Shown: positions 10,501 to 21,249 of the stretch, piece by piece
How the letters are laid out: each line of letters opens with the position of its first letter
Position numbering within the stretch: position 1 is the first letter of the stretch
Assembly (NCBI GenBank): GCA_023897205.1
Contig: JAHWDD010000035.1
Coordinates: forward strand, 373,175 to 437,174
Origin: Exophiala sp. HKRS030
Taxonomy: Eukaryota; Ascomycota; Eurotiomycetes; Chaetothyriales; Herpotrichiellaceae
DNA: 64,000 nucleotides
Reading direction: 5' to 3'
Notes under the pieces: generated by a model
Seen by the model: the letters and a program-made list of their open reading frames with translations, nothing else
What the model was told of the DNA's origin: nothing
Database searches by the model: none
Position numbers and translations under genes: made by a program

Positions 10501-11520
10501 ATGACTCGTGCAAAACAAGCAATGCTGTTGCAGCAGGCTCTGACAAATTCCAACGACGGGTATCTCATAAAGCTCCTTGGGACTTCCTGCGTGCGCATTA
10601 TCGCAAAGCTGTTGAAATTTTTGGTCCCTAGGAGTCCTCATCAGCTAAATACAACATTGCGGAGTGCGCCAAAAGAAAAACTTATCAATCGCGGCGTAGG
10701 GCTTTGCAGCGATCTCGAACGCCAATTACAACATTCCAAGAGGCGACATCACCGTTCTTCACAGAGTGCGGGTATACACCGTCAGTTGCGGAAGAAGTCA
10801 AGAAAACAAACAGCTCCACGATCGAAATTGCCTACGGACTGCCTATATCCTCTCCAGGCAGATGTCACCGAAGCAGCTACTAAGACATATCAGCACATTG
10901 ATGTTTGTATCTATGCTAAAGGTCTTGGGTTAAGCGGCTTTGCTGCTCCATATTGTACATGTTCATCTAAGCCAAAGGCAAAAGATGGAGGAATGTGCCA
11001 GGATGATTCAACATGCGATAATCAAGCTTGCTGTTATGAATGCCCGATCGAGTCACCGTGCGGAGAGCAGTGCCAAAACCGACGATTTCAGCGGGGACAA
11101 GTCGCCGATGTTTCAGTCATCTTGGTAGATGGCAAAGGATATGGTTTGCGCGCCAACACTCCATTGAACGATGAGCAATTCATCTTAGAGTACACCGGAG
11201 AAGTTGTGAGCGAGAAATGCTACAACAGACGGAAAGTTCAATACGAGCGCGAGGGTGTTCAGCATTTTTATGGCTTTGAACTACAAGAAAATGAAATCAT
11301 TGATGCCACAAAGAAAGGCAACTTAGGAAGGTTCTGCAATCACTCTTGCGCTCCTAATTGTCTTGTCCGAAGGTGGGCAGTAAACGGGCAGATGCGTTTG
11401 GGGATTTTTGCCGCGCAAGATATTCGCGCTGGAGAAGAGCTGGTTTTTGACTATGAAACAAAGTTGAGTGTATGCCGTTGTGGAACTTCAAAATGCTACA
11501 GCCGACAGAAGCTCAGCTAG
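10501..11520 (+). CDS. Compact SET-domain histone lysine methyltransferase
   Basis: A single exon encodes 339 residues. Residues 1-145 are basic and poorly structured. A Cys-rich AWS-like pre-SET region spans about 152-191, ending CGEQCQNRRFQ. The SET domain spans about 205-320 and carries the AdoMet-binding GKGYG, the RFCNHSCAPNC knot motif (N280, H281) and ELVFDY (Y318). A post-SET CxCx4C (C325, C327, C332) follows. The AWS-SET-post-SET order matches the Set2/Ash1 class, which methylates histone H3K36. Set2 itself is far longer and carries WW and SRI domains. Those are absent here, so this is a reduced paralogue rather than the housekeeping enzyme. The pre-SET cysteine spacing is not the full AWS pattern. 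All core catalytic motifs look intact. Confidence 0.85.
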   Translation: MTRAKQAMLLQQALTNSNDGYLIKLLGTSCVRIIAKLLKFLVPRSPHQLNTTLRSAPKEKLINRGVGLCSDLERQLQHSKRRHHRSSQSAGIHRQLRKKSRKQTAPRSKLPTDCLYPLQADVTEAATKTYQHIDVCIYAKGLGLSGFAAPYCTCSSKPKAKDGGMCQDDSTCDNQACCYECPIESPCGEQCQNRRFQRGQVADVSVILVDGKGYGLRANTPLNDEQFILEYTGEVVSEKCYNRRKVQYEREGVQHFYGFELQENEIIDATKKGNLGRFCNHSCAPNCLVRRWAVNGQMRLGIFAAQDIRAGEELVFDYETKLSVCRCGTSKCYSRQKLS

Positions 11521-11988
11521 TGGGAGATACATTCTCTTCGCAGGATATATTCATGGGGTCTAGTGTCGAATATGATTGATCGGACTTAACTTCAAATACA
11601 GCCCAACAAATCTGAAAGAAGACTGGGCAGTACTGCAGGCTGAACTCGCCAATTTGAGGTCAACTCTTTTAGTCTCCACCTCCTACTGTTATGGGACACA
11701 GCAAAATTACAGAGTAGACGCTAGAAAGAGCGCGATGATATTTCCTTGCCTCTGCCTCTCTGGAGCCGCATGCACTCGACATTCCGCGTAACCAATTCGG
11801 ATGTGTAACGAGTGCAAGTAACGAGTACACGTGACGAGTCCAATTAAGGTGTAAATAAATCATTAATGCTCTCTTATCCTCTCGTTCTATTATTATTAAC
11901 ATTACTTCCCACTACCTCATTACTCCTCTAGCTTATCATCACTACTTCTCAATCGTGATTCGCCTCCGTTTATTACTGTTTATCTACT

Positions 11989-12111
11989 ATGGCATTACCC
12001 TTTAGTCCATTCGACGCTCTTTGTCTTAAACCTAAGATATATTCTGTCGACAAAATTAATCAGGCTTGGAAGAAAGCTGCACGATCGGCCCATCCAGACA
12101 AGCGACAATAG
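11989..12111 (+). CDS. 40-residue truncated J-domain ORF
   Basis: The ORF starts with ATG at 11989 after a long C/T-rich le leader-like stretch and ends with TAG at 12109-12111. The peptide resembles the first half of a DnaJ domain: helix I-like FSPFDALCLKP, helix II-like INQAWKKAARSA, then the diagnostic HPDK. It stops immediately after HPDKRQ, so helices III and IV are absent. It could be a truncated relic, an exon whose partner I cannot find, or a micro-J peptide. It is convergent with the JmjC-like gene, whose stop is 123 bp away. Confidence 0.45.
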   Translation: MALPFSPFDALCLKPKIYSVDKINQAWKKAARSAHPDKRQ

Positions 12112-12233
12112 GAATATGTGCACCATTGGCCAACTATGACCCTAGAGTCTTAACGCAATATATTCTTAAGACTGGTTTATACCATGCCATACACACGTCT
12201 TTCTTCCTCATATGAGATAGCCCACCCTCGTAT

Positions 12234-13703
12234 TTAAGTAGTCTTTGCACCTGGTCGAGGGTGATGCTTTTCTATCGTTGACGTATAGAGATGATGAGTA
12301 GTAAAATGATCTAAGTCGTTCGTCACACCACAGCACTCTCCTAACAACGAGTCTGGTAATTCAGCGATAGTTAGTACCCTGGATAAAAGGCTCTCCCAGC
12401 TCTTTCTGACCTCACTACGTTGTTGTTTTGTTGTATTTTTAGTGAGAGCCAGTACGGACGCTACCTTTCCTTGTGTTGTACTGTATTGAAGTGTCCAGTG
12501 ATGTAACATACTTTGGCGGATATTCGTTTCCTTTCTTAATAGGTTGATATTAAAGAAGGGAAGTATATTCTGTAGGTGGCTGACAATATCGCTTCCGCCA
12601 TTAAGTGAACTCATCTCATACGCGAAAGCCCTTATCGCACCGATATATCCACAAATCGATTGTGTGTTGATGCCGATTAAAACTCCTCCTTCTTCGGTGA
12701 TAACGCCATGGATAATACCCGCAGGCATCCAAAGGGCGGAAGAAGCATCAATCGTTTGCGCTATGCATCCGGTTAGATGAGTTAAAGCATCGATAAATGC
12801 TGTCTCGGTCCTTTCCGTTTCTCGGAGTAATTGAATATTTGATGTACTTCCAGGCCACATAAACGTCAGTTTTTTTGAACTTCCAATTACAGCGATTAGG
12901 CTATCTCTGCTACCGTCGAGATGAGGGTCAACAATAACACCACGAGGAGTCAAATTAGCCAACATAAGAGGTCGACTTTCTTTCCTAGTTGGTTGATACT
13001 TTGGGAGTAACCTTTCTGGAATGATCATTTGTGGTATGACTGTCGATTTGATAGGGATATTCATTAGAAAGCTCTGAGGTTTAGAAATATCCGGGTATGC
13101 CATTAGCATATAAGTGGCGCCAGCCTGGTCAACATCTGAGACGCCTCCATCAAACATGGAATAATCAGTCGCCCCAAGGCGAACCTTTTCAAATATAAGC
13201 TGGAATATCGTCTCCGCTCCTGGAGGCTTAGGCTGAAAGCATTCAATGACCGGAACAATCTGTGGTAAATTAATATGCGCGTCGGCCCATTGTGCCGCAC
13301 ATTCATCGGTAAGTCCATTCAGTGTCGACCAAGATTGTTTCTGTATCGCTTCCTTAAGATTTTGGTGGAGCCAGGTATTGTCGAGAGATTTTTCGAGGTC
13401 TCTCAAGATAATTTCTGATTCATTGAGAACGCTTTCAGCCAAAGGAGCAGATGATGTTCGTTCCATTTCTCCGGATGGATCAGTTGATGTCCGCGGGATG
13501 ATATTGGGACGCCGATATGTACTCTTTTTCCATTCGAGGTTTCGACAGCTTTGAAGAGCATGTCTATTCCTGTTAGACCAGCTTGAGGGAATGTTACACC
13601 GTCGACAGGTAAATTCGGAACCGTTAACGGGCTTATCCACTTTACTGTAGCATTCCGCTTTAAGTTTTGCGATCTCTTCTGTAGTAAGAGGTCGAGTTTC
13701 CAT
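12234..13703 (-). CDS. JmjC-like Fe(II)/2-oxoglutarate oxygenase with N-terminal zinc finger
   Basis: A single exon encodes 489 residues from the ATG at 13703. The N-terminus has a C-x2-C-x11-H-x4-C cluster (C33, C36, H48, C53), a likely single zinc finger. After a linker and a helical region, residues about 250-350 carry an oxygenase core. This has the facial-triad HxD (H261, D263, in DPHLDG), a distal His (H332, in WMPAGIIHGV) and a following strand GVLIGINTQS. This layout fits a JmjC or cupin-type hydroxylase. The substrate (histone, protein or small molecule) is unknown. The C-terminal 120 residues are helical and unassigned. The upstream frame closes at a TAG before any other ATG, fixing the start. 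A 9-bp tandem array sits 22 bp upstream. Confidence 0.65.
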   Translation of the reverse strand: METRPLTTEEIAKLKAECYSKVDKPVNGSEFTCRRCNIPSSWSNRNRHALQSCRNLEWKKSTYRRPNIIPRTSTDPSGEMERTSSAPLAESVLNESEIILRDLEKSLDNTWLHQNLKEAIQKQSWSTLNGLTDECAAQWADAHINLPQIVPVIECFQPKPPGAETIFQLIFEKVRLGATDYSMFDGGVSDVDQAGATYMLMAYPDISKPQSFLMNIPIKSTVIPQMIIPERLLPKYQPTRKESRPLMLANLTPRGVIVDPHLDGSRDSLIAVIGSSKKLTFMWPGSTSNIQLLRETERTETAFIDALTHLTGCIAQTIDASSALWMPAGIIHGVITEEGGVLIGINTQSICGYIGAIRAFAYEMSSLNGGSDIVSHLQNILPFFNINLLRKETNIRQSMLHHWTLQYSTTQGKVASVLALTKNTTKQQRSEVRKSWESLLSRVLTIAELPDSLLGECCGVTNDLDHFTTHHLYTSTIEKHHPRPGAKTT

Positions 13704-13724
13704 TTCGATGACGAAAATGAAAGT

Positions 13725-13805
13725 GATGAAAGTGATGAAAGTGATGAAAGTGATGAAAGTGATGAAAGTGATGAAAATGATGAAAATGATGAAAGTGATG
13801 AAAAT
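13725..13805 (+). repeat. 9-bp tandem repeat, nine units
   Basis: There are nine contiguous units of GATGAAAGT or GATGAAAAT. A degenerate unit begins near 13710. The array lies in the 5' leader or promoter of the minus-strand JmjC-like gene. Because the unit is a multiple of three, the JmjC frame stays open through it, but a TAG just upstream and the lack of an ATG argue that it is not translated. Confidence 0.9.
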
Positions 13806-14871
13806 ACTAAACTAAGTAGGAAGGTGTACCGACTTCGCTTATGTCATATTTCTCAAGAAGGCTGTACGAAATCGTCCCAATGACTATGGTCGCCGAAATG
13901 CCCTTCTTTCGGTCTCCTTCGTACGAAGACAGCAACATTATACACGATAAACTCAGTGTCAAGGCTTTACTCTATAACTATCTACCCAAGCTCGTATACC
14001 AATAAATAAAACCTTCGACAATACGGCGCACGACTGGCTTTTATCTTGCGGACCAACAGTAGTCTGCGGTTCGACTAGACGCCCTTTACGATTCGATGTA
14101 AAAGAGCGAATCACACATTGTCTGCAGTTTCCACTGTAGACTACATTTACTGAGACGTTGACTCCTAGGATCCGGTCCACCTTAAGCTAATTTCACTGCC
14201 TAGGGTCGCGGACTGATTTGAGAGGGATTCGACGAGCATGACAATGCTTTATGTGCAAGATAGTAGTAGGGGGTGTGCCAATTTAGCCAATCTTGCCTTA
14301 GCCAAATATATGAAATTGGCGAAAGTGAGTGCGAGAACCTTTTGATACCCCGGGGTCCAGTGAGATACCCTAAGTCTAGGTTAACAGCGAGCCAAGACGG
14401 GAGAACCAACCTGAGGAGGAGAGTATCCTAGGCAGAGCTGATGCTCCCGAGTCCACAGCTGATGACCTCAAGCACTTCGTACGGCACAACTGCCCATGAA
14501 GACAGGTTTTGTGGCTTAGAGTAAGCGGATGTAGGCAAACATTTTCCCCACTATTTGGCTGCTCTCAGGCAGAAGGTTGTCGCGGGCTAGCCATTCCGAA
14601 GGACGCTAGCACCTGATAGGTATGTTGTCAACTCTTTGGCCTCTGACTAGCCTTAATGAGGCGTCCTGGTTGCCTGCTACTCAGCCCTCCTAGCCTCGCT
14701 AGCCTCAATTTGGGTCTCGACATCAGTGGCCTAGTCTAAATCCTAGCGGTATATATATATACTTTGCACCTCAGGAACGGAAGTGCCCTTCTACTCACTA
14801 GATGATCGAATTTAATGTCGTTTTATATCTTATCGGCTTAACTCAAGCACTCCATTAACCCGAGCGCCGCA
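13806..14871. other. No convincing gene; TA microsatellite
   Basis: The stretch lies between the JmjC-like gene and the three-finger C2H2 gene. Short minus-strand frames at 13959-14180 and 14200-14409 carry no recognisable features. A short alternating TA tract lies near 14750-14762, about 110 bp upstream of the C2H2 ATG, and could serve as a TATA element. Confidence 0.4.
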
Positions 14872-15779
14872 ATGGGAACGCCGAGTGGTTATTTAGATTC
14901 GCTATTAAGCGAATGTGATCGACTATTTACGCAAACATCACCAGAGGTCAATGAGAACATGCTATCCAGTCCGAAATCCAACAAAGTAACGAGCCCAGTA
15001 CGACGGGCCCGCTCGCCTCCACGGAACGAACACAATCAAATGTACTGCGAGCACGTTGATTGCAAGGGGACAAACCAGACCTTCAAGCGACCCTGCGAGT
15101 GGAACAAGCACATGGACCGTCATGAGCGTCCTCATAAGTGTCGTGAAGCAGGCTGCGAGCTCAACCCAGGATTCACCTACTCAGGCGGCCTCCTTAGGCA
15201 TCAGCGCGAAGTTCACAAAATACACCTGTCGACGAAGCAGCCACTATTCTGCCCCTTCCAAAACTGCAATCGAAGTTCCGGAACCGGGTTTACGAGGAAG
15301 GAGAATCTAGATGAGCACAAGCGGCGTCGCCACCTAGAGCAGATGTCAGATCCGGCATCGTTATCACGTGGAGGCTCCTCGCAAGCCCTCCAGCTAAAGT
15401 CTCAAGTTACCAGCAGCAGCGGATAGGAGGAGGAGAACCACAGCTTAAGCGAAGACGAATCCCCTCAGCGACAATAATAGACAATATTCCTCAACATCAG
15501 CAACAACAACACTATTATCCGTTAGAGCCTAAAATCACCAGTACAACAGCCCTCAGCGCAATGCCCTCTACCCCGGTGGCGATGGACGCATCTGGGCCTG
15601 TGGCCGTGCTACCCGAGAGCGAACTGGTTCGGTGGCTCCAAGCAGAGAACCAGCGAAAGGATGAAATCATCGTCCGCCACGCCACAGAACTGCACAGGCT
15701 GCAGAGCCTCTTACTTACTTTGCCAACTCAAACTGTCTACAGAGTTGGCGTTATACAACCTAGGGGAGGTGCTGAATGA
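14872..15779 (+). CDS. Three-finger C2H2 protein with C-terminal coiled coil, one-base frame break
   Basis: The first frame runs from ATG at 14872 and has three C2H2 fingers: C59/C64/H80/H84, C90/C95/H110/H115 and C127/C132/H149/H154. The long C-to-H loops are typical of fungal C2H2 regulators. That frame ends at TAG 15424-15426. Another frame, open from before that stop, continues through SYQQQQRIGGG and a basic KRRR patch to a leucine-rich helix (ESELVRWLQAENQRKDEII) and TGA at 15777. The two join if one C is added to CCC at 15386-15388. The intact protein would be about 302 residues: fingers, nuclear-localisation-like patch, coiled coil. It is probably a nuclear DNA-binding regulator. No intron could explain the shift. 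Confidence 0.65.
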
Positions 15780-16306
15780 AAGTAAACAACGCAAACCAGC
15801 ACACTAATCAATCAACCATATGATACAGGTGTACAGCATTATTTTCCTTCCCTAATCTCTTAAACCTCCTCTCCCTGTATGTTTTTCTTACATCTTGACG
15901 AATTCGTTTTTACTATCGTTCCGCTTTCCAACCCTTCACACATATTCACTAGGCTACGCCACTCGAGGTCGTCGTGAAAAAAACAAGCCCAAAAAAAGTG
16001 AGGAGCTTCTGGGATGACCAGAGAGTGGCGAAAAAAGGTCAAATTGAGATGGAAATGGCAAAACTATATATTTGACAATGAAAGCGGAAGAAGCACTCAG
16101 TGCGCAAACATATATGGCAGATACACCTCCGAGTAGAATCCACTATATACTTCCAGCTCAAATTTTCAGGATATGAGCGGCATCTTTGGGTTTACGCCGT
16201 GGACAAAACCAGTCAAACAAATCCTCTTGAAAAGGTACAATCAGAAGGGGTAACAAGTGGTTCTGCCTGCAGAACGTTCTTGGCCTGGTCGCCCTTCAAA
16301 GCTAGA
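15780..16306. other. 3' flank, no gene
   Basis: Only short frames are seen. A-rich and T-rich runs near 15978-16000 are unremarkable. Confidence 0.35.
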
Positions 16307-17069
16307 TTACGCTCGGATAGACGCTAGAAAGATTGCGATTCTCACAATGCTTGCAACTTCGTTCCTAGATTCCTCTCGCATAGACGTAGATTCGGTTGTC
16401 TTTCCGACAGCGTCCGCAACTTCCTTTTGTTCGCACTTGATATGGCGTCCCAGAAATACGAGACAGCCATTCCTTGCTCGCATGCTTCTTCCGCGCGGTT
16501 TTCCTCGATTTTTCTGGGGCACAATCGGTGCATAGTGCGCTCGAGATGAAGTATCCTCGTCTGCTATATTATGATTTTGAAGTACAGATCTATCTCCCAG
16601 GATACTAGAAGAAATAAGTTCACCCTCCTTGAAAGTAGAGTAGATCTCGTTATACCCTCGTAGCTTCATCACTACGACCATTAGCCCGGCACGTGCCAAA
16701 GCTGACAGAGTGAAATTGTCCGGAAATTCTACCAGCTGCTGGTACGTCCAATTAACCGAGAAATGCAGTTCGCCCGTCGCAAACGGGCTGCAGAGTGCGG
16801 GGATACTCGAGTAGAAACTTCCCCAGATCCTTGCTGGTGGTCCCAATAAAAGGTACAGGTTGATATATGCTGGTCCTTAACGATGGACAAAATAGCCACA
16901 ATACAGTCTCGAGGCAATAATAAGTCTCTGGCAAAATGTAGAGTACACTCTTGATTGAGCTTGCACGAACCATCGCATCGAAAGGCGAGGTCAGATTGTC
17001 GAGGGCATCCACATTGCCAATGGAAACTGTCACCAGACCTTCGTTTTGACCGTCGGCCTTAGTCGACAA
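16307..17069 (-). pseudogene. Possible degenerate membrane-protein gene
   Basis: Two minus-strand frames look protein-like but do not join. One, at about 17069-16752, has a hydrophobic stretch ending YCLETVLWLFCPS. The other, at about 16846-16307, has a hydrophobic segment around FTLSALARAGLMVVVMKL. Both suggest a polytopic membrane protein. Joining them needs a shift that is not a single-base contraction and passes an in-frame TAA. I therefore regard this as a decayed gene or chance frames. The family is not recognised. Confidence 0.25.
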
Positions 17070-17462
17070 ACATCGATGAGCCTGACAATTGAGAATCTTC
17101 TAGCGAAGGAATGCTGTAGGGAGACTGGGAATGCGGTAGGCTGACGGTGTGTGGGCTTCCAGGAACCAGCATAAGGTAGGGTCCTGATAGGTTGTTTCCG
17201 TGAAGAGTGCATAAGGATTAGGAGGGATGGAGTTCGCCCCAACGTAGCCAAAGCGAGAAGGCCCAGATCATTCTCGCTCGCGTCAGCAGATTTGCTGGTG
17301 TTTTAGGCTGGCAGTGTTTCGCTCCTGCCGTCCTCGTGGTCCCGAGACCCGTTGTGCCTCGTGCCAAACATGACTGTGGCCGTACCATGCATGACAAACG
17401 TAAACATCCCTTAATATTTGACGCGCTGAGACAACTGTCAAAACAATAGGAACAGTCCAAAT
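17070..17462. other. No convincing gene
   Basis: Short minus-strand frames overlap here without recognisable features. It is the 3' flank of the CENP-B-type HTH gene. Confidence 0.35.
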
Positions 17463-19207
17463 TCAGGTCGATATACCGAGGATCGTTCTCTTCTTCGAGA
17501 TGCGAGGGTTGTTCATGGTGTCGACAGGGTGCATTCCGCCTGGGAGCGATGCTACGTGTACTGGTCGCAGCTGTTTGAGTTTCGACATCAACTTGCCAAT
17601 CAAAAGGTAATCGTCTGGTTCCGCTACACTTGGATTCTGCTCCAAAAGTGACTTGATCTTATGCAGGGCTCTGATGAGCTGTTCATCATCGACCGATGAA
17701 GCTGGGTAACTGACAGGCGAGACATCCGCAGAAGATCGTGGTAGTAGTGGAGGCTGCATGGAACTAACAGGTGATTGCTCAGGGTAATGAATGTCCGGGA
17801 CGCTCTTGTGGCGCTTCATTATTTGGCGAGGATCAATCGCCGTTGGCCGGGCCTTTATGTCAGTCGAGGTCAAAGAGCGGACGGGTAATGATGGAGCGCG
17901 GTGTCCCGCCGATGATGGTCGAGAATCGCCATATCCTTGAGATATATGAGAAAATGTCTGACTTCTCTGGCGCTGAGAAGTTTCCACAAGATCCCTAATC
18001 ATATCTTCTGGTCCTAGTCCTGACATATCGTTCTCCACTTTGCTGTCCCCAGGGGAAAGAGGCGACATAATGGTATCTGAAGTTCCCTGCTCGATGCCTC
18101 CCATTAGGTTATTTTCCATCGGAGAATCTCTGAAGTTATCCTTTTCTTTGTAGTTGAAAAAATCCGCTCCTTTGAGCTTTATACTTGCATTAGTGGCCAA
18201 GTTATTAATTGCTGACATTGGGGAGATACTAGGCCACCATTGGAAGAGGTCGGTGAGGCACCAACGGATGTCTGATCGTTTAAGGTAGTGCTTGAGTTTA
18301 TTAAATTTAAATCGTTGTCGGTCCGGTCAGCCAGCAAGCGATGTTTGTATTTAAATTTCTCCAGCCAGTCTGCGCTTACTACTACAGCCCGATCGTCTCG
18401 GCGAAAGGAGAAAACCTGGGCTTGTTTTTGTAAGTCTTCGTCGGAAATTGGTAACCCTTTCTTCTGCTGATTTCTGACCCAGTTGGCCAAAGTCTTCTCA
18501 AAATCGGGCAATTTGGCTTTTGATTTCTTTTCAGGGCTCGAACTGTCCTCTTTTGGCTTGGGATTTATATACTTGTCACGCTGTCTCAGAATCTTGGACA
18601 CAGTACTATTAATTGTTAGTAGACGCTTTTACTATTGAAACCACCACCGAAGATTTTATACCTTCTTTCAACATTAAACTTGGCTATCGAAAGTTAGTCT
18701 AGATTAAAATATAATGGAGGAGGAATAGGTACCTCCTATCTGGACCTGCTTCATAAACGGGTTTTGCTCAGCTTCGATACACATTTGACGCCGATCGTCA
18801 TCTGTTAACTTGCGACGAGGTGGGAGTTTTACACTAGTAGGCGTCACATTAGAGCCCGTGCTAGCAGACAAGGTAGTCTGTATGGGCTCAGCAGGCAGAA
18901 TAGGCGGTTGGTAATTTGCCTGAGGCTGGCTCGCCAGCATGCTTGGCCACACTCCGTTATAAGGTATGATCAAGGGCATCTGCGCATGCGTAGTAACAAA
19001 TGGTGATGCTCGAGACATATTGTACGCTGGCTCAATTGGCGTTGGCGTTACCGGGTGGTAGTCACACGCCGAATATTCTTTTATTGGTGACATTGATGTC
19101 TGAGGACTCGCTGAGTACGCTGAAGGTACATTCATCCAGTTGGGCTGGCCATAGCCGGAATGCCGCGAGTACTGGTGGTCCGGTGGCATAGTCAATGAGA
19201 CCTGCAT
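17463..19207 (-). CDS. CENP-B-type helix-turn-helix DNA-binding protein, three exons
   Basis: Exons are 19207-18733, 18683-18662 (22 nt) and 18605-17463. The N-terminal ~145 residues are Pro/Ser-rich. Then comes a psq/CENP-B-like HTH beginning RRKLTDDDRRQMC and completed by the microexon (AKFNVER) and exon 3 (STVSKILRQRDKY). A second, Tc5/CENP-B-type HTH follows (LPDFEKTLANWVRNQQKKG to SADWLEKFKYKH). The long Ser/Pro tail ends in a helical segment (LLIGKLMSKLKQL) seen in fungal members. The frame breaks once, in GGGG at 18220-18223 (CCCC on the coding strand). A fifth C gives 546 residues. The family derives from pogo-type transposases and binds DNA, in some cases at centromeric or ARS sequences. 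This member's target is unknown. Confidence 0.75.
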
Positions 19208-21249
19208 TGAGAGGCACGGTTCATATGCTGGATTGTGGATAGATGGGTGACGACGCGGGTCGTGCTGTAGGAAATGCTAGAATTTACCCACAAAGAACTA
19301 TGCCCTCAATACTCCGTGTTGTTGACAGATGGCCTGGGGTTGAGGGGGAGTATTTTGCAACGACTATCCAGAGCACAGGTCAGATGTATTTCAGTCGACA
19401 TGAACCACGCGCGGGTCAGTGTCAGAGCCCATGAGAGAGGGAACTGGGCAGGGAGGTGGAGGTGGGAGAAGGACCGCGGGAACGGGACGACTCCCGTTGG
19501 GTGACACCCAGGATTTCTCGGACCGGGTGATTGAAAGGGAGAGGAGACCAGCGGTTGACGGGATGGTGAGAGGGGCATATCTGCATACTACGATTGTACC
19601 ATAGCCACCATGGGAACGTGACTCTCTCAAGCTGCAAAGGTGGTCGTACTAACCGCCGAGCGGGCCCATGAAGCAGAACTAACGGTAAGCCAGCGAACCA
19701 CAGGAGGGAGTGGCATGGGGAATTTGGACACGGTTCTCAGATCCCTGGCAAGCCACCACCACCTAGTTCCTGCATAGAGGGGTGCTTTGTGCCCACCCGG
19801 AGTACGGTAGTGTAGCATACACTTGGTAAGCTGTTGAAGCGCACATCACAAGCGAACAAAGAGGCAATGTCTGCTGTGCAATCAATCGAGACATGATGTT
19901 TGGTGGAAGCTGAGCCTCGTCAGCGAACTTAAAACGTTCGAGAGGGATGACAGGCGAGAACAAGAGTCAGCGAGAACGTTGATCTCGATTGTGTTCAGCA
20001 GGTCTCGGCTTGAGCAACAATCGACGAGAGGAGGTCGGCAAAAATAGCTCTGGAGGCCCTCGGGGAACGCTCATTCGGTCGACAGATCGTCCTCGCCTGG
20101 GCACAGGTTTTCCGGCTGGACACCTTGAAAACCATCGGCCAGCGACGGGGGTTAGTTAGATCAGCAAGGGTTGAGGGGTCATGGGTAGATTGTGGATTCT
20201 GAAATGGAGTTGGTGATCTTACCATTCCGGAAGGGGACCACGCACAGTGTACAAGCCCAAAAGCTCTGTCCTCAGGGAAACCCAAAAATACTCTGCTTCG
20301 TACGTTGCTCCGATGAGTAGGGGTTATGCATGAACTAGGAGAAACGCCACAGAACTGGGGCTGAGATTGTATGAACGGATCGCTTTCAACTAGTTGCTCC
20401 ATCCCCGTTTCCGCTTGATGTCATCTTGGAACAGCGCGACCAAAGGCGGGCAGAATCAATGTTGCATATCTCCTTCACATGGAAGAACACGATGTGGCCG
20501 CGGAGGATGGGATCAAAGCACTAAGTAGGTCTTGTCAGGCCGAGAGGCTGGGCTGAGCTGGAACAATACGTAAATTACTCCATGGATAGTTCTACAAGGG
20601 CCCTTCGGGTGGTCTTGGTAGAATTTCAGACACAGTTTGCTGCAGATAAGGTCTCAACATGATTCTACTGTTGACCGGTATTCCGCTCCCATTATGTACC
20701 GGAGTACGGAGTTGGTACGGTAAGTATGGTGAGAAGACTGCCTTGTAAGACAATAGTGTAGAGTGCAGGTTGATCTTTCAAATGTTCTATTGGGAGATTT
20801 CCAGGTTCCCTCAGACCAACGAGGGTGGCGATGGGACGGCCTAGTTCCCAGTTCTCGGAAGGAACCACGTGCCATGGGTCACCAACCCTAGGGGCAAAAG
20901 AGATACAGAGACGATGCATAAGATTGAAGGTGAAGCTTATTCCTCGATCCTTGCATCCTCAAAATCATATTCTTGCAACTATCAGTAGTCGAGCTTGTGA
21001 TGACCCGATGCAAGGATGAAGAGGGTCGCGATACGACTAGATAAATCCTCTCAGTACAGGCACAGTCCCACCCAGCACTCGCTCACAGCCGAAGCTTTAA
21101 AAGGCGATGCCAGAACATTCGATAAATCTCACTGTGATGTGGTATCTTTGGCTAGATGGAACACCTGTGACTGGCGAAATACTGAGGACAGGTGGTTTAG
21201 GCCTCATCATTCGAGATGGACAAACTACAGTGAAAATATCACGACTCTA
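19208..21249. other. Two kb without a convincing gene
   Basis: This is upstream of the CENP-B-type gene. Short frames on both strands (longest about 135 codons, minus strand, 19995-20402) have no recognised domains and poor start contexts. A plus-strand frame at 21107-21544 overlaps the more protein-like minus-strand gene at 21250-21927. Regulatory DNA or a decayed gene are both possible. Confidence 0.4.

Noticed and set aside
13710..13805. Translation of the 9-bp repeat as an N-terminal Ile-Thr-Phe array of the JmjC-like protein
   Set aside because: The frame is open but has no ATG upstream of the repeat before a TAG.
18220..18240. Very short intron joining the two halves of the CENP-B-type gene
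   Set aside because: The only GT-AG options are 9 or about 37 bases and do not give the right phase; one added C in CCCC does.
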